Below are positions 27,050-33,435 of a DNA stretch of 33,435 bases, piece by piece (the stretch's first letter is position 1; every line of letters begins with the position of its first letter). Under the pieces are notes generated by a model that worked only from the letters and a program-made list of their open reading frames with translations, was not told the DNA's origin and ran no database searches. Both the position numbers and the translations under genes were made by a program. The stretch covers positions 1 to 33,435 of the forward strand of contig WJOT01000041.1 of NCBI GenBank assembly GCA_009619095.1. Reading direction: 5' to 3'. This stretch comes from Clostridia bacterium (GTDB taxonomy: Bacteria > UBA6262 > WVXT01).

Positions 27050-27319
27050 TTATCCAAACTTATATACTTTCCTAATTTTCTCTATCACATTCCAGGTGCA
27101 TTTAAGTCCTTTGGGGAATGTAACCAGGTCGCCCTTCCCAAATTCAACTTCGCCATCAGGAGTTTTAACCTTCACTTTCCCTTCCAGAACATAGCAAGTC
27201 TCCTTGTCATCATATTCCCAGTCGAAAGTTGAAGGCTCGCATTCCCATGGACTCCATTCATCCACTCCCAACGATTTCAATTCCTCATCAGACAGTTTCT
27301 CCACCTTAATTTCCGCCAT
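27050..27319 (-). CDS. Cupin domain protein
   Basis: WECEPSTFDWEYDDKETCYVLEGKVKVKTPDGEVEFGKGDLVTFPKGLKCTWNVIEKIRKVYKF. Confidence 0.88.
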   Translation of the reverse strand: MAEIKVEKLSDEELKSLGVDEWSPWECEPSTFDWEYDDKETCYVLEGKVKVKTPDGEVEFGKGDLVTFPKGLKCTWNVIEKIRKVYKFG

Positions 27320-27363
27320 ACCTAAACCTCCTTAGCCACTAATACGATAAGTAAAAAAAATTT

Positions 27364-27708
27364 CTAAACAAGCTCTTTCCAGCTAATCAAAACCAGGATT
27401 ATAATTGCCAAATTGACCAAAATTGCCAGTAGACTCACTCTCGCAGGCGAAATTATATTAAGAATTAACACCAGGCCCGAAACAACTAAAGCCACCACTC
27501 CTGCCATTCGTCGCTTTTTTCTTAATCCATACCCACTGAAACAATATAAGCCACCCATCACTAACATTAAAATAGGAAATCCAAAGTTTTTACCCATAGA
27601 TATGGCGGGAATACCGAAGACAATAGCATTAAATAACATTATAATTCCCCAAATCCAGGCCAAAGTGGAAGCTATAGATAAATATAATCTTTTCTTAGAT
27701 TCTTCCAT
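27364..27708 (-). CDS. Small multi-TM membrane protein, unknown function
   Basis: About four hydrophobic helices; no recognised motif. Confidence 0.6.
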   Translation of the reverse strand: MEESKKRLYLSIASTLAWIWGIIMLFNAIVFGIPAISMGKNFGFPILMLVMGGLYCFSGYGLRKKRRMAGVVALVVSGLVLILNIISPARVSLLAILVNLAIIILVLISWKELV

Positions 27709-27728
27709 TCCACCTCACCTTCTCTAAT

Positions 27729-28148
27729 CTACCAACCGGATATTTGAGTTCCATCAAGAACAAGATGTGTACAATCAATGCAAATTCTCCCTGTTGCAGA
27801 ATCATAGCACCACCCACCGCTATCAGTGAGATTAGGTCCTATGACTTGATTTGTTCGTGGATGAGACTTAAGGTTCAAATATGGAATCTCATTTACATAA
27901 TTAGGAATCAGAGAATTGGGAAGTGGGTTAGAAGGCCATACTCCCTTATTAGTTCCATAGTAGGTCATAATTGACATACGCAAAATACCCAGATTCCCCT
28001 TTGCCACATTCTCATTTGCTCGGCGAGTTGAATTGCCAAATGTTATGATAACAGTAACTACAAGTAATCCAAGAACCGCTACAGAAATCATAAGTTCCGT
28101 CAAAGTGAACCCTTTTGAATCCGACACCACACATCCTTTTTTATTCAT
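27729..28148 (-). CDS. Type II/IV pilin-like prepilin (pseudopilin)
   Basis: SKGFTLTELMISVAVLGLLVVTVIITF class III prepilin signal; C-terminal GGWCYDSATGRICI. Start uncertain (GTG at 28169 possible). Confidence 0.85.
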   Translation of the reverse strand: MNKKGCVVSDSKGFTLTELMISVAVLGLLVVTVIITFGNSTRRANENVAKGNLGILRMSIMTYYGTNKGVWPSNPLPNSLIPNYVNEIPYLNLKSHPRTNQVIGPNLTDSGGWCYDSATGRICIDCTHLVLDGTQISGW

Positions 28149-28220
28149 TCTCCAATTTCGATTTTCCACTGTTCAGTTCCCACTCCGTCGGAACTGCCAA
28201 GGAAGGTGAATCCCTACAGA

Positions 28221-28246
28221 TAAGCAAGCTGCCGGGGGAGGATTCG
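28221..28246. repeat. 26-bp direct repeat copy of tRNA-Gln 3' end (attR-like)
   Basis: TAAGCAAGCTGCCGGGGGAGGATTCG identical to 28359-28384. Confidence 0.85.
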
Positions 28247-28366
28247 CTTTCTCGCCGTTCCCCTTACTCCCACGGCTCAAAAGCCGGCCAACTCGCTTCC
28301 GCCCTCCAGGCTCTTCCTCGAATGACCTCGGCGCTCGTTGGCTTCGAATCCTCGCAGGTAAGCAAG

Positions 28367-28437
28367 CTGCCGGGGGAGGATTCGAACCTCCACAACAAGA
28401 TCCAGAGTCTCGTGTCCTACCATTAGACCACCCGGCA
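28367..28437 (-). tRNA. tRNA-Gln (anticodon CTG), CCA not encoded
   Basis: TGCCGGGTGGTCTAATGGTAGGACACGAGACTCTGGATCTTGTTGTGGAGGTTCGAATCCTCCCCCGGCAG; loop CTCTGGA; U1-A72. Confidence 0.93.
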
Positions 28438-28442
28438 ATCTC

Positions 28443-28769
28443 TCATTTTTGTTCTTCTTGTTTCTCTTCCTTCTCTTCTTTCTTTTCTTCTTTCTTTTCT
28501 TTCTCTTCCTTTTTTACCTCATCAACATAGTTTAGCTGGAGAGTGGCCAGAGTCTCACCGATTAACTTTTCTTCCTCTTTAACCAGATTTCCTTTACTCT
28601 TCTCTTTTAACATTTCCAGCATATCGACTGTTACCTTTGCCTGCTCTAAATTTCTGTCAATCTTACCCGTCAGGGGATTAGTAACTTTACCCATATGCTG
28701 CATTGCTGCCTGGGAAAGGGAGAGAACAAGGCTCATAAAAAGCATGTTCAATTTTGGTTCTTCAGCCAT
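28443..28769 (-). CDS. DUF1844 domain-containing protein with Lys/Glu-rich tail
   Basis: LNMLFMSLVLSLSQAAMQHMGKVTNPLTGKIDRNLEQAKVTVDMLEMLKEKSKGNL...KKEEKEKKEEKKEEKEEKQEEQK. Confidence 0.85.
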   Translation of the reverse strand: MAEEPKLNMLFMSLVLSLSQAAMQHMGKVTNPLTGKIDRNLEQAKVTVDMLEMLKEKSKGNLVKEEEKLIGETLATLQLNYVDEVKKEEKEKKEEKKEEKEEKQEEQK

Positions 28770-28789
28770 CCTGCCTCCTTGTAGAGAAA

Positions 28790-30301
28790 CTATAGGAAGT
28801 TCTTGATTGTATAATCTATTCTCTTTAAGACTCTCTCTTTGCCGAGAAACGATAAGAGAGCAAATAGACCCGGCCCTCGCGTGCGGCCGGATACTGCCAC
28901 CCTGATGGGATGGAACACTTCACTTGTCTTTTTACCGCTCTCCTTAGTATAGTTGCGAACTTCCTGTTCAATTTTCTCTTCTGAGAAATCTTCCAACCTG
29001 GTGAGCCTATCCCTGCAATCGGATAGTATCTGTTTAACGCCACTAACCTTTAATACTTTCTCTTTGGCTTCCTCTTCGTAATCTTTATTTTCTAAGTCCT
29101 CCTTAAGCATATAACTTATCAAATATGGAATATCCTTCAGTAATTTTATTTTTTCCTGTTCCAGGGAAATGGCCTTTGTTAATATATTCTCTACCCACTG
29201 CTTAACCTCTTCATCTGTGTCCCCTTGAATCAGATTTTCTTTAATTATAAACGGAAGCGCTTCCGTAGTAAGCTCATCCGGTTCCATCTTCCTTATATAC
29301 TCACCATTCATCCAGAGAAGTTTTTGAAGGTCGAAAATGGCAGCAGATTTTGCGCACCTTTCCAAAGAGAACTTTTCTTTCAATTCCTCTATGTCGAAAA
29401 TCTGCTGACTATCTTCTGTAGCCCAGCCCAGAAGGGCTAAATAATTAACCATTGCTTCTGGAAGATACCCTTCTTTTTCATAATATTCTAATGAAGTCGC
29501 CCCATGCCTTTTACTGAGCCGGCTACCATCCGAGCCGAGAATCATCGGTACATGGGCAAATTGAGGCTTCTCCCAGCCAAGCGCTTCATAGAGGAGAATC
29601 TGCCTGGGAGTATTGGATATGTGGTCATCACCACGAATCACATGGCTTATCTCCATTTCGTGGTCATCAACTACAACCGCAAAATTGTATGTGGGGGAGC
29701 CACTCGATTTAAGCATAACAAAATCGTCCAGAAGGTTGTTCTGGAAGCTTACTTTCCCCCTTACTATATCTTCAAATTCTGTAACTCCCTCCTGGGGAGT
29801 CTTGAAGCGCACTACAGGCTTCCTGCCTTCCTCTTTATATATCTTCTCGTCTTCTGCAGTAAGATTGCGACATCTACCATCATACTTTGGTGGCCTCTTC
29901 TCCTGGATTGCCTTCTTTCTCATCTCCTCCAGCTCTTCAGGAAAACAGTAACACCGATAAGCCTTGCCATCCTCAATCAGTTTTTCCGCATACTTCCTAT
30001 ATAATTCGAGCCTTTTCATCTGGAAGTATGGCTTATGTTCCCCAACTTCTTTAATAACTGTTTTATGCCGGTCGATGGTAATCTTAGGACCCTCATTCCA
30101 ATTCATACCCAACCATTCAAGCCCACGAATAATCGCCAGTACAGCCTCATTTGTAGAACGCACCTCATCAGTATCTTCTATCCGGAGAATAAATGTACCG
30201 CCTTTCCTCTTGGCAAAAAGCCAGTTAAATAGTGCAGTGCGGGCTCCTCCTAAATGGAGATAACCTGTGGGCGAAGGTGCAAATCGTACCCGAATAGACA
30301 T
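28790..30301 (-). CDS. gltX: Glutamyl-tRNA synthetase
   Basis: VRFAPSPTGYLHLGGARTALFNWLFA, FILRIEDTDEVRS, SHVIRGDDHISNTPRQI, GSRLSKRHGATSL. Confidence 0.97.
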   Translation of the reverse strand: MSIRVRFAPSPTGYLHLGGARTALFNWLFAKRKGGTFILRIEDTDEVRSTNEAVLAIIRGLEWLGMNWNEGPKITIDRHKTVIKEVGEHKPYFQMKRLELYRKYAEKLIEDGKAYRCYCFPEELEEMRKKAIQEKRPPKYDGRCRNLTAEDEKIYKEEGRKPVVRFKTPQEGVTEFEDIVRGKVSFQNNLLDDFVMLKSSGSPTYNFAVVVDDHEMEISHVIRGDDHISNTPRQILLYEALGWEKPQFAHVPMILGSDGSRLSKRHGATSLEYYEKEGYLPEAMVNYLALLGWATEDSQQIFDIEELKEKFSLERCAKSAAIFDLQKLLWMNGEYIRKMEPDELTTEALPFIIKENLIQGDTDEEVKQWVENILTKAISLEQEKIKLLKDIPYLISYMLKEDLENKDYEEEAKEKVLKVSGVKQILSDCRDRLTRLEDFSEEKIEQEVRNYTKESGKKTSEVFHPIRVAVSGRTRGPGLFALLSFLGKERVLKRIDYTIKNFL

Positions 30302-30320
30302 TAAACCTCCAATATTTATT

Positions 30321-30355
30321 CCCCCTCACCCCAACCCTCTCCCCCATGGGAGAGG
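30321..30355. repeat. CCCCTCACCCTAACCCTCTCCC-family repeat copy
   Basis: CCCCCTCACCCCAACCCTCTCCCCCATGGGAGAGG. Confidence 0.75.
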
Positions 30356-30395
30356 AAGAAAAGATGAAGGACTCCAATTTCCAATTACGTCTTGC

Positions 30396-31268
30396 CTAAT
30401 AGATTACTTTATTCAGGGGATACTCTATTATCCCTTCAGCACCAGCGCGCTTCAGTTCCGGAAGAATCTTCTTTACCATTTCTTCTTTTAGGATTATCTC
30501 AAGGGCAAGCCAACCCGGAATAGTCAAAAGGGAAACTGTTGGCTTTTTGAGTGCAGGCAGAATCTTCATAAGTTTGGAAATGTCTTCCTTTCTCACGTTC
30601 ATCTTTAACCCCACCATGCCCTCTGCTGCCAGAGCTCCCTGTAAGAGAATAGCAATATTCTCAATCTTGTTCCTCTTCCAAGGATTCTGATAGGACCCCT
30701 TATTGGCAATGAAACGCGTTGTCGATTCTATAATCGTATCTATAGTTCTTAAATAATTTGCCTCCAGAGAAGAGCCGGTCTCGGTCAATTCCACAATAGC
30801 ATCAGCTAAAGTCCCTGCCTTTCCCTCGGTAGCTCCCCAGGAAAATTCCACATCTGCTTTTACTTTCTTCTTCTTCAAATAATCCTTAACTACGTTAACT
30901 AACTCAGTGGCTATCTTCTTTCCTTTCAGGTCTTTCACGGATCTAACTCGTGAATTGTTAGAAACAGCCAGGACCCACTTCACCGGACGGTACCCCGACT
31001 TGGAATATACAAGCTCACACACTTCTTTTACTTTTGCCTTGTTTTCTCTAATCCAGTCGTAGCCAGTGAGCCCTGCATCGAAAGTACCATCCTCAACATA
31101 TCTGGCCATCTCCTGAGCCCTTACCAGCATAACTTCCAATTCCGAGTCATCGCATGAGGGAAAATATGACCTCCCTCCTACATAAATACGTATGCCGGCT
31201 TTACGGAACAACTCCATAGTTGGCACCTGAAGGCTCCCTTTTGGTAAACCCAATTTTAATTTTGGCAT
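30396..31268 (-). CDS. hisG: ATP phosphoribosyltransferase, long form
   Basis: [70 protein letters not shown]-like LLTIPGW in C-terminal domain. Confidence 0.93.
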   Translation of the reverse strand: MPKLKLGLPKGSLQVPTMELFRKAGIRIYVGGRSYFPSCDDSELEVMLVRAQEMARYVEDGTFDAGLTGYDWIRENKAKVKEVCELVYSKSGYRPVKWVLAVSNNSRVRSVKDLKGKKIATELVNVVKDYLKKKKVKADVEFSWGATEGKAGTLADAIVELTETGSSLEANYLRTIDTIIESTTRFIANKGSYQNPWKRNKIENIAILLQGALAAEGMVGLKMNVRKEDISKLMKILPALKKPTVSLLTIPGWLALEIILKEEMVKKILPELKRAGAEGIIEYPLNKVIY

Positions 31269-31288
31269 CTATCCCTCCCTTTCTGTGG

Positions 31289-31379
31289 GGGACGGACGCA
31301 GTTTATGCCGACCTTTCGGCGTGCCGTCCCTTCCTTTGGGCGACCATCCCGCTTGCACGGGATAAACTGCCTGTCGCCC
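31289..31379. repeat. Inverted pair of nested-palindrome GCAGTTTAT elements
   Basis: 31289-31330: GGGACGG..GCAGTTTAT..GCCGA-CCTT-TCGGC..CCGTCCC; 31338-31379: GGGCGAC..TCCCG..CGGGA..ATAAACTGC..GTCGCCC. Confidence 0.8.
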
Positions 31380-31406
31380 CTACAGCGACGAACAAACTAT
31401 CTTTCA

Positions 31407-31898
31407 TTACAAATTTCTCTTTTCCATTACAATGGCGTCTTCTCCAGTATAAGCATAATAGCCTTCCTTGATTTTCGTCTTCCGGAAACCCCATTTCTCG
31501 TACAACCTCAGTCCCACCCTATTGGAAGTTCGAACTTCCAGGGTTGCTACTTTGGCTCCCAAATTTTTTGCCTTCTCCAAAAGAAATCTGAGAAACTCAC
31601 TCCCAAAGCCACGACTCCTATAGTCTGGATGTACGGCAAGATTGGTTATGTGCGCCTCGTGTTTAACCATCCAGAAACCACCATAAGCAATCATCCTGCT
31701 CTTTTTCTTTTCCTGAGAATTTTCTCTCATTACATAAAAGTGGGAAAAAGGTATTATCAACTCATGATAGAACATTGCCAGTGACCACGGTTCAGGAAAA
31801 GATACGCTTTCTATCTCCACCACCTCCTCAAGGTCGTTGTAATCCAATGGGAATATGGAAAATTTCAACTCTTTCTCAATCTTTCCTTCTCTTCCCAT
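31407..31898 (-). CDS. rimI: Ribosomal-protein-alanine N-acetyltransferase
   Basis: GNAT fold: ITNLAVHPDYRSRGFGSEFLRFLLEKAKNLGAKVATLEVRTSNRVGLRLYEKWGF; neighbour of tsaB/tsaE. Confidence 0.92.
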   Translation of the reverse strand: MGREGKIEKELKFSIFPLDYNDLEEVVEIESVSFPEPWSLAMFYHELIIPFSHFYVMRENSQEKKKSRMIAYGGFWMVKHEAHITNLAVHPDYRSRGFGSEFLRFLLEKAKNLGAKVATLEVRTSNRVGLRLYEKWGFRKTKIKEGYYAYTGEDAIVMEKRNL

Positions 31899-32566
31899 TT
31901 CACTTCAGCCTCCGCTCTCCTTATATATAGGGGAAAGACTTCATCATACTTTTTCCCTTCCCCGGAAACAAGTTTCTCCAAACCCAACCGGGCAACGCGG
32001 GCTGCCGAAACGTAACGCCTTTCCTTCTTGACAATTTTTACTTTCTTCTTTAGAAAATCTTTAATTATATTTTCATAAAGGTCCGCTGCCTCACCAAGAA
32101 AGAGTATAGTTTCCTCTTTATCTTTCAATATTTTCAACCAGTCCTCTATCCCAATTAGTTGATGGGGAGTCAATCTCTTTCTGCCATCATATAGTGCAGT
32201 GTAGATTTCCCGGCGTAGAGCATCAATCATAGGGCAAACAAGCTCTCCGGATGTTTCCATACCAAAGGCTAAGCCATCAAGGCTGGGAATTCCTGCCAAG
32301 GGAATGTTTAAACTCTGAGCAAGCCCTCTGGCTGTGGAAACTCCCACGCGAATTCCCGTAAATGAACCTGGACCAATGGACACCGCAATTCCATTTATAT
32401 CCTTAATAGCCATGCCATTTCTTTTCAATATTTCATCAAGAAGTGGAATTACCCTTTCCGAATGGGAAAGTCCCAGATGGAGTGAAATCTCATCCCGTAA
32501 CTTCTTTCCATCTGTCAGGGCTATACTACAGGTTTTAGTTGATGTCTCTATTCCCAGAATTACCAT
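31865..32566 (-). CDS. tsaB: tRNA t6A biosynthesis protein TsaB
   Basis: VILGIETSTKTCSIALTDG, SIGPGSFTGIRVGVSTARGLAQSLNIPLAGIPSLDGLA, DALRREIYTALYD. Confidence 0.95.
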   Translation of the reverse strand: MVILGIETSTKTCSIALTDGKKLRDEISLHLGLSHSERVIPLLDEILKRNGMAIKDINGIAVSIGPGSFTGIRVGVSTARGLAQSLNIPLAGIPSLDGLAFGMETSGELVCPMIDALRREIYTALYDGRKRLTPHQLIGIEDWLKILKDKEETILFLGEAADLYENIIKDFLKKKVKIVKKERRYVSAARVARLGLEKLVSGEGKKYDEVFPLYIRRAEAEVKWEEKERLRKS

Positions 32567-33014
32567 TTACATTGATCTCCCTGCCAATCAGATTAGTTAT
32601 CTTTATCTCCCGATTATTCTCAGAAATTATTTTTAATTCTATTTCCATTCTCTTTTCAGGCCAGAGTGGTCTCATCTTCTCCGCCCATTCAATAATTGTT
32701 ACTCCCTGATTATAGAAATATTCTCTATAACCCAGTTCTTCTACTTCGGATAATTTATCAAGACGAAAGAGGTCAAAATGGTAAACTGGAATTCTTCCTT
32801 TATACTCGTTAATTAACTTGAAGGTGGCACTACTTACAGAGCCTCGAACTCCCAACCCCTGAGCAATGCCCTGGGTAATGGTCGTCTTGCCAGAGCCGAG
32901 TTCGCCAACAAGACAGATTATATCTCCCGGCAGAAGTCCTTTGCCGATTGCTCTACCAATCTTTCTCGTCTCTTCCTCACTCTTGGTAAACTTTACCCAA
33001 CCTCTATTCTTCAT
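32535..33014 (-). CDS. tsaE: tRNA t6A biosynthesis ATPase TsaE
   Basis: VGELGSGKTTITQGIAQGLGV, VSSATFKLINEY, VYHFDLFRL, TIIEWAEKM. Confidence 0.95.
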   Translation of the reverse strand: MKNRGWVKFTKSEEETRKIGRAIGKGLLPGDIICLVGELGSGKTTITQGIAQGLGVRGSVSSATFKLINEYKGRIPVYHFDLFRLDKLSEVEELGYREYFYNQGVTIIEWAEKMRPLWPEKRMEIELKIISENNREIKITNLIGREINVNGNSGNRDIN

Positions 33015-33024
33015 TATTCCAAAT

Positions 33025-33435
33025 CTATTCGCCGAGATGTCGAATGACACCGTATTTTCTGGGAATTGTAAGATCTGCCTTTCTGGCTGTTTGCTCTTCT
33101 TTTATTCTGTAATCAACGTCCATGATTTCTATAAATTCCGCCGTATAGTCCTTTAACACGCCTGGATATTCAAATATTTTACCACCCTTGGTCAACTCAA
33201 GTACAACCTTCTTACCAATATGTCTTTCTAATAAAGGCTCGAAAGATGTTCCCATAGAACCCACCAATTCCTGTTTTAACTGGGAGACGTATTTATCTTG
33301 AGAAGTTAGCATCGCCCCAGCAGGAGCGGCTCTTTTGGCCTGACCAATCAACAGATTCACTACATCCATCACCGAATCTTTTACCGTCTTGAATAAATTT
33401 TGTATTCTTCTTTTAAGCCTTCTTAAGGCTCCGGT
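33025..33435 (-). CDS. Conserved hypothetical protein, 5' end outside window
   Basis: Frame stays open to the window edge (TGALRRLKRRIQNLFKTVKDSVMDVVNLLIGQAKRAAPAGAM...). Confidence 0.65.
   Translation of the reverse strand, partial: TGALRRLKRRIQNLFKTVKDSVMDVVNLLIGQAKRAAPAGAMLTSQDKYVSQLKQELVGSMGTSFEPLLERHIGKKVVLELTKGGKIFEYPGVLKDYTAEFIEIMDVDYRIKEEQTARKADLTIPRKYGVIRHLGE

Noticed and set aside
28115-28426. Plus-strand ORF of 103 aa with repeated KLPGEDS
   Set aside because: Antisense of tRNA-Gln and its 26-bp duplicate; the internal repeat is explained by the tRNA 3' end.
45-33156. Numerous plus-strand ORFs (60-224 aa) in the ORF track
   Set aside because: They lie antisense to well-supported minus-strand genes, lack recognisable domains, and look like mirror ORFs.

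Overview
The window is a gene-dense stretch of bacterial chromosome, probably from an uncultivated lineage (inferred from the family mix, not provable here). About 37 protein genes and 2 tRNAs are all on the minus strand. In transcription order (high to low coordinate): a partial hypothetical, tsaE-tsaB-rimI, hisG, gltX, DUF1844, tRNA-Gln(CTG), an orphan pseudopilin, small membrane/cupin/DUF2784/SDR genes, an M48 protease, a nucleotidyltransferase, a TPM-domain protein, a ~660 bp structured repeat array, LemA, an Fe-S PD-(D/E)XK nuclease, Minf_1886/DUF3467/DUF6485 proteins, VanZ, an EndoQ-like PHP protein, transaldolase, two large UvrD-like helicase/nuclease subunits, Fe-ADH, RmuC, tRNA-Glu(CTC), beta-phosphoglucomutase/GH65 phosphorylase/GT4, and an ECF sigma/anti-sigma/Spy-like/TolC/adaptor/ABC efflux operon. 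No CRISPR array, complete transposase, prophage or obvious defence island was found. The most unusual content is between genes: (i) a three-unit repeat array between TPM and LemA whose central hairpin and flanking stem keep pairing while their sequence changes; (ii) several dispersed palindromic repeat families whose edge coincides with, or supplies, the stop codon of the upstream gene; (iii) a 26-bp duplication of the tRNA-Gln 3' end with attL/attR-like geometry; (iv) modular nested palindromes sharing GCAGTTTAT; (v) a short TolC-like gene fragment. All product calls are from motif recognition without database searches.
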